64,000 bases of DNA from Anseranas semipalmata (taxonomy: Eukaryota; Chordata; Aves; Anseriformes; Anseranatidae). The stretch is taken from assembly GCA_013399115.1 (NCBI GenBank), contig VXAA01000613.1:625171-689170 (forward strand), in the 5' to 3' direction. The notes under the pieces are model-generated. The model searched no databases. It was not told the origin of the DNA and saw nothing but the letters and a program-made list of their open reading frames with translations. Position 1 is the stretch's first letter. Every line of letters starts with the position of its first letter. Made by a program: the position numbers and the translations under genes. Positions 24,566 through 37,099 of the stretch are shown piece after piece.

Positions 24566-24842
24566 TGCCCCTTAGTTCTTTTTGCTCAGATCCAGATTTA
24601 TTAACCCCACAGCCATCTGTGCGTGCTCATGGGTGGCAATTGCTTGGAAGGTGACGAGGAGGACAAGTGCCACATTAAGGACCTTCATTTAGCTGCTGGG
24701 TGCACTTCTGGCTATGGATACAGGATCCCTAGGCTGAGAGCAGCCTCAGGAGGGTAAAGCGTTTTCTGTTGTGTCTTCCAAGCTTGATCTGGTGACAGCT
24801 GGCACCCCAAATTTTTAAACTTCTTTAAGGGTTCTGCAGATG

Positions 24843-24892
24843 AGGCAAAGCCATCTAAATTAGGCCAAGCTGTCTAAATCAGGCAAAGGCTC
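24843..24892. repeat. Diverged 19-bp tandem repeat, 2-3 copies
   Basis: AGGCAAAGCCATCTAAATT (24843-24861) is followed at once by AGGCCAAGCTGTCTAAATC (24862-24880) and the start of a third copy, AGGCAAAGGC. The first two agree at most positions, with a 19-base period. Confidence 0.7.
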
Positions 24893-25260
24893 TTCCCAAA
24901 CTAGCCCTTGGTTGGAGAAACCCTGATTCATATCACTGGTCTTGAATCCTATAGGAACTCTTGAAGAAACTGGAAGAGAAATGTAATCCAATAAGTCTGT
25001 AAGTACTCGATTTTGGTGGATTTACCTATCCAGATTCTGCATGTGCATGTTACACATTATACCAGGATGTCCATGTTCTGCAGACTTGGCTAGAAAAGTG
25101 GGAATTTCCCCTCCAGCCTGGAGGAACATATCAACACAAGCAAGAGTGGGAAACACAAGACCCCTACAAACCCCCCTCTATGTCTGAATTAGCGCGTGCA
25201 TCCCCTTCCTCCCTGCCCCAGCAGTGACCACACTGCATCTCTTGTCTGCAGCGCCCGGCT

Positions 25261-25293
25261 GAGGCTGGAGGCTGGAGGCTGGAGGCTGGAGGC
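25261..25293. repeat. 7-bp tandem repeat (GAGGCTG), about 4.7 copies
   Basis: Perfect copies of GAGGCTG in a row, ending GAGGC before ATGGCC. Short purine-rich microsatellite-like array. Confidence 0.9.
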
Positions 25294-28200
25294 ATGGCCA
25301 TCCTCACCGGAGCGTGGTACCACCGCCTTGCCCGAGGCCGGGTGCTCATTGTGGTCCGGACAATGGGCATGGGCATGAATGGAAAATGATCTCCTTTGTT
25401 GGGCTGACAACAGCGCTCTGTTCCCAGGCAAGTTGTCCTTGGGCTCCTGGGCAAGGGGAGCGCTCCCACCCCGGGCAATCCTCGCTTTGATCCTCCTGCT
25501 GGCTGAATTGTGTTTTCTTACTGCTCCTCAATAATGTAGTACATTAAAACAAAAAAAAACAGAGGAGAGTGAAATATTCCTTTACAGCCTTATTTACTGG
25601 TTGCTCTCCAGGAGTCCCTCATGTAGCTTGCTTGCAAAAGCACAGCAAGGAAACAGAGAGGGGAAAGCTCTCTGGTATAACCAGGCTGTTGGATGAGGCT
25701 CGTGCAAGACCTATTCACCTGACACCATCTCAGCCACCTCTTACGGAGGAGAGAGCACAAATTCACCATGGATCTTTAGGACACAGTGGGTTTCAGCATT
25801 TTCACATGCCACCTTTTGCCTGTCGTCGAGAAGTAGGGTATTAGTTGGGGAATACGAATGTATGTGGGAGTCCAAGATGAGATTTTTCTTAGCTGATGTT
25901 ATCCCAAACTCATTATAGACCCTCCCCTCCTTGCCCAGCCTGCAAACCCCGTATCCCATCCTGCCTCTGCACATCGCATCCCGCAGGGCACAGAGCAGGG
26001 AATAACCGTGGGAGAGGAGCTGTAAAGAAAATAATCTGGCCTGTTTCTGTGCAAAAGTGCCAGGAGGAAGGGGCTGGGATGAAGGAGATCTCAGCCTCTT
26101 CCACCCGGCCCCTCCACATCCGTGCAGCTTGCTGGCTGTGAGTGCCAATCCCCTTTATGGAGTGCTCCGAAATCTGCTGTTAAAAGCAGCAGTGTGAGCC
26201 AGGTGCTTTCATTAGCTTCTGTCCTGTTATTCCAGTGTGCACACTGGTGCCGTCCAGCTGAGCAGAGCAAGGGGCAGAGAGGTTTGGGGAAAGTGGAGGG
26301 AAGACAGGATTTTTGTATGATAAAATACATGAATTGCCAGGGCCCTTTTCTCAGCTTGTCTTTTTTTTTTTTTTTGAATGCAGTTTTGAGGAATGTCCAA
26401 ACATAGAAAACTTTAGCCCAAAAGGAATTTTATCCAAAAAATTTATGAGCAACTTAAAAAGAGAAGGCAGTGAGAAGAAACTGAAAGCCAGATGTAACTA
26501 TAACTTTAGATGGCTTTTAGTTTAGTTTCAAGTTTTGTAGGGGCTCTAACTGGGAACCTTAGGGTTTCTGCAATATCTGTAATCGGGTATTGAGGCAACT
26601 GTGAACTTTTGATCACTTGGTTCCTGGTCTTCTGCCCATCTCCAAAAGGGACTATCTGACCATCCCGTTAAACTCTTGCCATTAGATGCTGGTATGAGGA
26701 AGAGGGCAGCGTAATTGGCAGAAATGCTGTGAAATCCTGGACTCGGGCGGCGAAACACCCAAAGCAGCGCAGAGAGCAGCTCTTCCCGAGGGCACGTCCC
26801 AGGCTTTGACTCCAGCAGAGCGCTGATTCGGAGCAAACAGGTAAGCAATGCCTCAAGTGTTATACTTCAGTACATACCCATACACTGGCATGACCTGATC
26901 TGGAAGCACAAGCAAACCTGTGCAATGCTCACAGTGGGGGCAATGGGTTTTTGAGGAGGAGGGCAAAGCAGAATAGCACCCACAAGTAACTGGAGTGGGC
27001 TCTTGCAGCACAAGCAAGCTGTGAGGTGCTCCTCTGGGGAGGACATCCTTGGCTAAACCTCCGTTTGCTGTCTCTTTATTACCGTGAAGGATTTGCCCAC
27101 TCTCTCTGTATACAAAAAATGCAATTCCCAGCATCATATGCCATTTCCCCAGAACGCCGCTGCTAGGACATGGTGCACCAGGAGAGGCAAGCAGTCTGTA
27201 GCAAAAACCTTCCTGAGATGTAGCTGAGTGCTCATTGTCCCGCTGGGCTGGCAGCGGAGCTGTAACCAGGACAGGGGTAAGGAATTAGACTGAGAGATGC
27301 TCAAGGCGTGAGATTTCCCACTTGCAAATAAGGGCTCAGATCTTCTTAAATCGGTGCCATTCCTGGGGGTCTGTCCCAGTGGCTGCTGGAAAAATAAGTA
27401 ACAGCACTACAGAGGAGTCTTGTACAACTTCCCTGTGAAGCGATAAGCGATAATTAGGACAGGGCAAGACATTAGCACCTTCTTGACTTAATATCTTCTG
27501 CCACCTCATCTCCTTTGCTTTCAAAAGGAATGTGACACCCTGGCAGTGTCCGTGCCTAATGTGGGGGTGTCCGTGCACAGGCTGGGGGAGAGCAGCCTCC
27601 TTCTCTCTCCCCTGCCCTGTACCCCAAGCAGCATCAGGGCCTGGTGCTCTCCAGTGTGTTTAACTTCGCTCTGTGTTTTGCCAGAGACTGTTATTAAGAA
27701 ATAAGGCTCTGCCTTTTTATCATTCCTCTGAGCGTCTCTGATGTCATTCTGTCTGGCAACCAAGCGATCAAAAGAAGCTCCCCTGAGAGAAATTTCTCAA
27801 ACAAACAGCCAGCAAGAAAAAAAATAATACCCCATTAAATATAATAAAATGCAAGAAACCACAGCATCTCCTTGATAAATGAAAAGGCAGTGTAAGCTAG
27901 ATTCCAAACACACAAACTTGCCTCCTACCACTTGCCGAGGGCCAGGTCTCCCAGAGCAGGGATGCAGTGTGCCCTGCACTTACCAGGGTGATTAGCCTTA
28001 ACTGAAGCCATGTCAGAGTGTGAGATCACGAGGCTCGAGTCCAGGATCTCACAGCACACACATTTTGGCCAGCAGCACCTGATACCATCCCTCCCACCTG
28101 TGTAGAGCCCTCGTGCTTCACACCAGCAGTGCTGGGACCTGCAGATCAAGCAGTTTTAGCTCTTACTGTTTTTAAGCACATTGGTGGGGTTTAGCCCTTG

Positions 28201-31200
28201 TATAAGGCATGTGTATGCCTGCAAAGCCAATTCTGGATCTGCTCCTACATATTCATTACGTCTTGCAGGTTGCAGGGGTGACAAACGCCCTGTTGCCAAC
28301 CCCTCCAAGCCCCTGGGATGTGTGTAGGCTTCTAGTTTTGGCAGCTGTGATTTCTCTTCCTCCCTTCTCTCTCTCTGCATCGATTCTTGCAGCACTGGCA
28401 GAGTCCTAGGAGACCTGCTCACAGAAATGGGCAAGACTGAAGGAAGTCAATGCAATCTGATGCAAAGCTTCTTTCCCTGCTCCCGGGTGAGGGAAGGAGT
28501 CCCCTAAATGCCGAAGTATTTCATGGCCACGTTTTCAAAATGAAAAGGACAAAACAGTGACTTGAATCTGGATTTGGAAAACAAAGATAGGAGGAATTTT
28601 TTTTTTTAATCTGTCAGAACAGAGTGTCTGAAGAGGAGCTGTCGTGGAACGGAGCGTGTGCGCCGATGAAAAGCCGCCCATTTGAGCTGGATCCCAGCTG
28701 AATTATCTTGGATCCATCGCTCACACATCTGTAGCTGTGATCCTCCTTTCCAAGCTGCTTCTCCTCGGAGCACTTTGCAGAGGTCATTCCTCTTTGCAAG
28801 CCTCGTTCCCTCTTGCCTTGCAAATCTCTCTGCCATTTTCTTCCCTCCTGCTGGGAGGTTTCTGGGGCCTGTGCTCACACTCAATACTTTCAGCAGAGCC
28901 CCTCTCCTCCTTTTCCCTGTTGAAACCACCTGCTCTTTGCTCAGCTTTGCTGGGAAACATCCCCCCAGACAGCTCTGCCCATCAGCAGCCGTAAGAGCAA
29001 GGTCCATTTTTCCCAGCCGTTCTCCTTGCAGGGGCCGAAGCAGCAGCGGGGCTGGCTCTTGCTGACAGCCCCAGCCCGCAGCGAGCATCCCGCAGCACCG
29101 AAACGAGGCGTCGGTGGTTTCTCCACCCGTTCACAGGGTCACCGCTGCAGGGCTGAGACGAAATCCAATGCAGAGGCTTCCCAGGGAGCAGCTCCAGCAA
29201 AGCTGGGAAGGGGCATCGGGAAGAACCTCCGGCTCAACAGGCGTTCACCAAATACAGCAAGATTGTACCAAAAACAACCCGGCTGCCTGCGGGATCTCAA
29301 CCCCAGACCAGGGCTGTCACAGTGGGGCTGGGGTCTGCACCTCTCGCGGGATCTCACAGGTCAGAGTAGAAGGGCTTGCAGCAATCACAGGGCACACTTG
29401 CACATGTGCACCATTTCCATTTTTTCCCAGGGTGGGAAAACTTTGGGATATTCTTGGGAGATTTCTCTTTTTTTTTTTCCTGCTGCCTGAGGCCAGTTTC
29501 CTTCCTGGCAGATTGCAGGGTCCCAGGCAATACAAACAGCAACTTGCCAGCCAGAACAACCAGCCCCTCCTGATCTTTCGGCCATTTCGCAGGGGCTGAG
29601 CTGCCCCTCGCTGCATCACACCTTCCCAAGGCAGCACCTGTGTCCCCTGCCACCAGCTCTTTCCTTTGCAGTGAGAGGGGAAACTGAGGCATGGGTCCGA
29701 CGTCTCCAGACCTCTGATGGGGCAAACACCCCCAAGTGCCAGACAGGGATCTTGCTTCATTTCTGTGGCCAGGATCAGAGCAGAAGTGAGACTGGCTGCA
29801 ATCAGAGCAATGAAGAGATAAATTTAGTTCAAGCTAAACCAGTCAATGCATTTATACATTCACTATGGGAACACAGGTGCGTGTGGGTAATCAGCAATTT
29901 TGGCAAGCTTCTGCTGCACTTCTGATCACTTCTGTCTGCCTCAGTTTCCCGATGAATAGAGATTTTCTCTGTTTTCTTCTGTGAGATCCTACACAAATCT
30001 CCATGTCCAGCCCTTGTAGACGTAACACTCACCCCAAGCCCCACCATCAAACCCTTTTGGGTCTGCAGACTTGTGTAGGGTCACAGGTCCCTTCCTCTTC
30101 CCCACCTCGCTGTTGATGTGGGATTTCCAGCTCCTGTCTTGAAGGGCTGGTATGGTATCTCTCACACTTGGCTCGGGGAGCTGAAAGGTTTTTCAATCAT
30201 CTGCTAATGATAGGAAAGCAACTTTTATTCCCTCTCTCCCCCAGTCTTGGCAGGAAAGGTGGAATGTGGAGCGCGAGAGGAGCAGCCACCTTTCAGGCCA
30301 ACAGCTGCTTTGGGGGATGGGTTAGATAAATGTGCAGGATTTCCAATCAGCCCTACACATCCCAGCCAGAAGACTTCACCGGAGCACGGTATGGGGGAAT
30401 AGCTGACTGATAACGCCGCGTTCATCTCGGGCGAGCCCCAAGAGCTTGCCTGGAGAAACCCAGCTTTGCCCGTGCCGCCGGAGGGGACCACGGTGACTCG
30501 TGAACCGACCGCAAAGGCACCGCTGGGCAGCTGGGGATGCGAAGGAGATGGCGGAGAGAAAACCAGGTCAGCTTGCTTTGGAAAGAGCTGAAAAGCAGAG
30601 GGATCTCCTCCAAGACATCTTTCGCTGCTTTTGGATGCCAAGGCTGCACCCATGGGAGGAACCAGCCCTGCTTCAAAGCACTTGCATGCTAGGCAGGACC
30701 GAGGTGTGTTTTCCCCTTGCCTTGCGAAGGGGGAGCGGGGATTCGGCGGGGCTGCAGCCCCAGCTCGCGCAGGGAGGACGCGGCAGGCTCGGGAATTAAA
30801 CTTTCCGGGCACGGAGCGGAGGCTCGGCATTGCCGCCCTCCCATCAACCCATTGCTGCCACCTGCCTGCTCCTGCTTGGCCAGCCACCCAAAAAGGTGGC
30901 AATGGGACGCGTGGGCAGCCGAGGGGCCACCCCACGGTCTGTGGGGTGGTGAGGTGTGAGATGACCGGGAAAAAGCACTGATGGGAAGGAGATGCAACCA
31001 GGGGATGAGGATTTGTAGCCATCGGCTCGCCATGGGCAGGCTGGAGAGGAGCCACCTCTCCGGGCGTGCTGTGCTCCCTGCGGGGCCACCTCCCAAGGAC
31101 TTCCCAGCCACCAGCTGTGTCACCAGAGGACCTGCCACCGCTGCGCTGCGCAGCGAGGTGTGACGGCTTGGTGGGCGGACAACCCCACACGTGGAGAGGA

Positions 31201-32323
31201 GGTCGCGTGGGAAGTTTGGGGTTCTTCTTCTCCTCTCCCCTTCGCCACCCCCTCCCCGCTTCCCACCCTCCCACACCCAGCCTCATGTGCAGTGAGAAAG
31301 GAAACAGCCCCGGGGAGACGCGCCGGGCCGAATTTCCATCTGGGCACCGTATAGCACAGCCCCGGGAACAGTCAGACGCGCTGTGATCTTCCAGTCTCCA
31401 AAATCAAAGCAAGGCGAAAGCTGTCTCTCCTTTCTGTCAGTTGCCAAGGGATAGAAATCCCATCAGGATCCAAAGCGCATCATTCCAGTGGGAGATTTGT
31501 ACTGGGGGAAGGAGCAGAATTGGTTATTTGATGATTGTTGTTTTTTTTTTTTATAAGTCCTCAATATCTCCCTTCCCTCCTTCACTATACAGCACAAATC
31601 CCCTTTCCAACACATGCACGAGAGCAGAGCTGAACCGTTCGCACAGAAAACAGGTGATAAATCACGGGGCAATTGATTCAAACCATTCCAGGGAATGGGA
31701 AACACATGGACGGTCTTTCTAATTAACTGTTTGATATGGCTGCGGTGAGTTTGGGTGTAGTTTCCAATGTTTTGCATTTGGCTTGTCTCAGACCTCTCCA
31801 TGGTAACTGCAGTTTACCGGAAAGTGAGAAAATCCTGCGTTCAAGAGAGCTAAAGTGACTTGTTACAGTTCAGCTCAACCACAATAAAAAAGCAAAAAAA
31901 GAGTAAATACAGTGTTTCCTCTGCAGGAACATTTCTCTTCTCTTTTGCTTTCCAGCTGGAAAAACAAAACACAATCGAAGGTCCTTCTGCTGTATCTGTG
32001 CATCTCCCATATGTATTTCCTGGTGGGTTGCAGAGCGCTCGGACCCGTTGCCCTCCAAGGCGCAGGCTGAGGTTTGCAGGTCAGTGCGAAGGCTGAGGAG
32101 CAGGGGAAGGAGCCTTCCTCACCAACCCTGTGCGCTCATCCTCCCTTCGTGCCCCTCGGCCAGCTCTCCCACATCCCACCCATACATAAATGCCCACCTA
32201 GGTACCCAGACACCCCCTCTATCACCTCTTGTCAGTCAACCTGCCCACCAAAAAAACCCAAGAACTATTAGACTGGGGATGTGCCGAGACCCCTTTCCAT
32301 CCAAACCACTCAACACATCGGTC

Positions 32324-32336
32324 TGTGTGTGTGTGT
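32324..32336. repeat. (TG)6 microsatellite
   Basis: Thirteen bases of perfectly alternating TG. Confidence 0.85.
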
Positions 32337-33440
32337 CAAGCAGAACACGTCTACAGGTTTCTTCTTATTCGCAGGGTGGCATCTTGCACCACTCTAGGGT
32401 GTCACCGTCGGTGTCTGGGGTTGCAAAGTGTTACCCCAGCAGGGCAGCAGGGCTCAGGGCGTGCATTGCATTTAGCCCCGATTCGTGCTGTCAAATTAAT
32501 CACGCCTTTTAATTCATCATTAATTCACAGCAAGCTCAGAATCAGAAGTGACGCAAGGCTCCATTAAGGACACAAAATGCTCCCAAATGCTTCCGAAAGG
32601 GGAGAGGAGCAAACCCAGCTTTCCAGGCTGCACAGGGAGCAAACCTGCCTGCTTCTCCCACGGGGGACAGGCAGCGAGCAGGTGCCACCAAGGGGTCTGC
32701 GGAGGCACAGAGCACAAGGGCTGGGTGCTGTGACAGCTGGCAGAAGTGGTTTGCAAACAGCAGGAGGACAGGGAAGGATGGGCTGGGGAGGACGGAGATC
32801 TCAAGGATGGGGGACACTCCCCCCAAACCCATTCAAGTCCTGCTGGCATCTCCCATTTCCATCAGCCGAGAGTAGCCAGCGCATTAAAATCTAATTTAAA
32901 AAGGAATAAAGGTTTAATCCATCTGTGTTTGAAAACAGTCTTTTCCCATATCCTGCTTTTGGCACGTCCTCCCAGCTGGGGCATTGCACCTCGCTCCATA
33001 ACACGGGCACAGCTGCTGCGGCCGGGGAGGGGAGCGAGGCGCAGCCCCTGCCGCAGGGATCCTGCGGGGCAGGCACCGAGCAGCAAATGAAGCTGGGATG
33101 TTAATATTTTATTTTTTATTGGCTTTTTTTCTTTTTCCCCCTTGTTTTACCCTTTCTGCACCACGAATCCCTGGGGCCCCGGTGGAACATCTGGCCAAGC
33201 CACTTCTGGTTCCATTTATTGGCAGATAATTTATTTGTGGATCAGGAGGGAAAGGTGACCCAACCATTTACTGGAGGTATATTGTTTGACCCTTCGGTGA
33301 TGCCTCTTGAACACGAGTTCGTTAGGTGTTTGGGGCCTGATCCAGACCTAAGGAAGTCTAACGCAGATCTCCCCTTTAAGATCCAGGGCTGTTAGATCTT
33401 GGTCCAAAAACACTGGGGGAAATTAGTCAAATAAATGCGC

Positions 33441-33515
33441 TGTGAATATTATTACATATTATTCATTCTCTGGGAATATTTTGAAGTATTATTCACTCCT
33501 TGTGCATATTATTAG
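33441..33515. repeat. Diverged 30-bp AT-rich tandem repeat
   Basis: TATTATTCATTCTCTGGGAA (33457 on) and TATTATTCACTCCTTGTGCA (33487 on) are offset by exactly 30 bases and continue with ATATT, and a partial earlier copy (GAATATTATTACA) precedes them. Old tandem duplication within an AT-rich block. Confidence 0.65.
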
Positions 33516-35040
33516 AGCAGCTCCCACTCAGAGAAGGAAATTAAATTGTATAAAGCACCGTTTCTCTGTTTTCTGTCCTTTTATCTTTTATGCTCTTTTT
33601 GCCCATCATCCCTTCCTTCCAGCCTTTATTTTCAGAGCTCTGCAAGCTCAGGAAAATGGCAGAAGCACCCCAGATCCCAGCACATGGACACTTTTAAAGA
33701 AGGGATGGTCTTCTGGATCTGTGCTTTCGCAGCACCTATCGCTGTCCAAGCCTGCCTGTCATCCTCCCTATTGCTTATTTGTATTGCAGCAGTGAGCTCA
33801 ACTCATTGCATGTGAAAGGTGTCAACAGGCTAATACTGCCTTGTCAGCAGGCTCTTCGAAGCTCTCTTAAGCCCGTCCAATGGCCATGGATCCTATTCAA
33901 TTTCTGTTCCCCATGTTTGGCTAAAATTATCCAGCTTTCAAAAATAAAAATGATTTTTTTCCTTGCACAATCAAAAACGTGGGTTTATTTTTCTTCGAAT
34001 CAAAATCCAGAGGCATTTTCCAAGGAGGCATTTTGGAAAAAAATAATGAAAATTTCAGAAATTTTACAGCCAAAAGCAATCGACCCCGCTCCCCAGGGAG
34101 GAGTTTCATTTACTTCTGGCATTGCCACGCATACCAGTGGTCAGCCCCATTGTACACGTGGCTAATCACAGTGTATAGAATGAAACAGGATTCTTTGCAT
34201 TGACTTTTGGGAACAACAGCCTGAGCCTGTGCTGTGCAGGGAACGCTTCACCGCCAGGCACGCCAGCGCTGAAACGCCTTCGTACGTGCGCGGCGCAATG
34301 TCCGATGGCTGAGAAGCTTCCCAGCGCTTCCAAAACACCCTGAAAAAAGCCATTTCCCCCATTTCTGGGTAGCACCTGGGGACTGATCTTTTTATTTTTA
34401 TAGACTCAGCCTGCGTGCCAGCCTCCCGGGCAGGTTTTTAGCAGCTTTGCCAAATTGTTAACACCATTCCCAGTGCTCGGTCACCAGGAGCGTGTCCCCC
34501 GCCTTTGGGAGCAGGGTGCTTTGCTGGATCAGCGGTGGAAATGCTTTTCCCCAGTGTGCCCCATGCGGATGGGACCGTGGTGTTGAGACACTGTGCACCT
34601 CCCGGGGCTGAGGTTCAAGGCACAAGCCAAGGGTGAGAGTTTCACCCCTCCGTCACTAACAGCCAGGCTGTTTGAAGTCTGTTAAGGCCCTATAGAAATG
34701 CACAGCTGGATTTTAATCCACCTACCGCCGTGGACTCGTACCCACGAGATGCTCAGGGACAACACGAGCCGCCCACTTTTTGGGGCTCGTGCAGGAGGTT
34801 TCCTTCCCACCCGCACCGCCCGAGCGTGACATCAGATCTCACGGCTTGGGCTCTCACGGGGCACTTTCAGCTGTAATGAGATCAGCTTTTCCTGCTTGTG
34901 ACCAAATCCAAACAATTAAAGAAAGAAAGCCAAGCCAGGAACGAAGTCACCAAATGCTTTCATAGCTCGGTAGGGCTTCGGGATGGGTTTCAGCCCTGCC
35001 TTTTGCTTTTGACAGCAGAGGAATCAGTGGGACTGTGCAA

Positions 35041-35055
35041 TAAACAGACTGTTTA
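35041..35055. promoter_or_regulatory. Back-to-back forkhead (FOX) sites
   Basis: TAAACAG-A-CTGTTTA is a perfect inverted repeat. Each arm, with its flanks (ATAAACA and, reversed, GTAAACA), matches the forkhead consensus RYAAAYA. The surrounding 35030-35140 is AT-rich and enhancer-like. Confidence 0.4.
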
Positions 35056-37038
35056 CAGAAGCCAATTTTTTTATCAGGCATCTACCCTTACTGAGGGATA
35101 TTTGTTTGGAAAAGAGTTAGCCCTAAATGATGGTGGATGCTGACTTCTGCAGTTCCTTTGCACTGACAAGCTTACTGGCCCCATTAAGGACTTATTTATG
35201 GTGAAACGGTTGGGATATCTGGGTGACCCTGTGGGCTCTGTGAGCTCCTTCTCGGTGACCTTTCTCTGCTGTCTTTCCCGCAAAGAAAAGCAGACACGTG
35301 GCACAGGTTTATAGCTCAAAGCAGCAGCATCTCTGTGCTGCCGGGGGGGGATTGCATGGCAGGGAACACACTGCCTTTCAGGTCGGTGTGGTGGGGCATT
35401 TCAGACCCATTGAGCCACCCACGGCTGAGGTCAGGCCAGGCTGCTGCTGGCTTCTGCTTCCCACTGCAGCCCTGACTTCGTGTGTGACCTTGGTCGTGTC
35501 ATTTTGTCTCCCCTCCGTCTGTAAAACACAGCCTGTGATGCGCAGCGGGATGCTGAGACCTGCAGCCCGACGGCCCCGCGGAAAGCCAAGGTCAGTATTG
35601 TTACAGACAGTGGCTGCAATGGTGTTTTCTTCACAGGCTCTTTCTGCATTTTTAAATCCTTAGCCCTTTTTATTTCTTGGGAAAGCATCTGGGTTTCAGC
35701 TTCGGGTCTCTCCAATCTGTCATTTTACACAAATACACAAACATCCTTTTTTGGGTGATGGATTGGGGCTGCACTTTGACTTGGATCACACAGCCCAGAC
35801 TGGCAGAGAGGCTTTGAAGTAATGAAAATTTCCCTTTCCCGTGCTGCCAGCAGAACAGCGCATGGGAGAGAAATACACGCTGGGAAACACAGCCCCTGGC
35901 TCATTTACACTGGTCCCGCATCCTCCCATATAACGTTACGCTCCCGGTTAATGCACCTAAAGGGCATCGTTACCCTCAGCTTCCTCTGCAATAAGAGGGG
36001 GTGGGTCAGATCTCACGTGGATTTACACATCCAGGACATGCTCCTGGGCTTTCGGGGAGCCCTTGGGACTGCCACTGCCCTCATGCTTAAATCCTTGTAT
36101 TACTACAACGCCACGGCTCCCTGCAAGTCCACCCGGCACTTCCAAAGCAGTGCAACGCCAGCCCAATGCATGCACAAAATGCCTCCACAGCAGCAATCGC
36201 TCTCACATTTGTTTCCCAGCGTCTCCATCCCGCGGGGATTTGTTTCGGACACCCGCTTGGCGGTGACGGCAGGACCCAGGGCACAGGCAGCCTGCGGGTC
36301 GTCTCCCGAATTGAGCGCGAGGGCTGTGGCGCTGGGTCCCAGGACCTTTTGCCTTGCATGGGAGAAGGCTCCACTTGGAAAAATATTAGCAAGCACTCCG
36401 ATGATTTTATGCTGATTTACTAGCTGAAGCTGTAAATCAGCACTTGTCAGAGGCTTGAGTTACATGTCTGTGCCGGAGATTGATGGAGCCAGCTGCCAGG
36501 ACGAATTACCAAGCGGCAAACCTGAGTCTGAAATCATTGTTTCAGGCCTCGGAGTGAGCTGAAAGCACTCAGGTGATTTATACAGGAGGAAACGGCTTTA
36601 TGTCCTGTTCAACTGGAGTCCTGAATGCTTCCCATAAAGACCTGCAAAATCTCCTGGTTTTAATCTCGCGTTCGGGAAGGACAGCACCAATTTAACGAAT
36701 TTAGGCTCTGAACTCACCATTAGGGTTAGGTTTATGGGTGAAGTCCTGCCCTCAATGGAGCGAGTGGGATTTTGCCTTTGTCTTCTGCAGGGCAGCAGTT
36801 TACCCAGCACATTCTGCCCACTGTTTTTTTCATCCCTGCCACCTTTTACCTGTGGTTTGGGAACCACCCTTGTATGATGCCTACTAAAAGCCTCCGTGGT
36901 GCCTCAATGCATGGATGCTGCACTGACGAGCAGTACTGGGTGGCCAGGGGTTGTCTGGCAGCTCAGTAAAGCAGTGCTCGGTCAGTTAGAAAAAAAGAAG
37001 TCCTGTGCCACATCTATAGCCACATAAAATAAATATAA

Positions 37039-37076
37039 AGTAAATAGAGAGTATATAAGTAAATAGCGAGTTAATA
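37039..37076. repeat. 19-bp AT-rich tandem pair
   Basis: AGTAAATAGAGAGTATATA is followed directly by AGTAAATAGCGAGTTAATA, 16 of 19 identical, inside a TAAA-rich stretch (37021-37082). Confidence 0.7.
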
Positions 37077-37085
37077 AATAAGGTG

Positions 37086-37099
37086 CCAGCAGATGGTGC
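37086..37099 (+). promoter_or_regulatory. CTCF-like motif
   Basis: CCAGCAGATGGTGC matches CCASYAGRKGGCRS at 13 of 14 positions (T for C in the GGC). It lies just after the AT-rich tandem pair at 37039-37076. Confidence 0.35.

Larger units (their letters stand above)
24566..33440. other. Intergenic, gene desert block D
   Basis: No exon recognised. Contains the 19-bp and 7-bp tandem repeats (24843, 25261), a low-GC stretch around 27640-27900, a CpG-rich stretch at 30430-30960 and the (TG)6 run. The longest frame, 30225-31286 minus (353 codons), is proline/serine/arginine-rich and unrecognised. Confidence 0.6.

Noticed and set aside
30225..31286. 353-codon open frame on the minus strand
   Set aside because: No recognisable domain, strongly proline/serine/arginine-rich, with overlapping long frames on both strands; expected by chance in GC-rich DNA.
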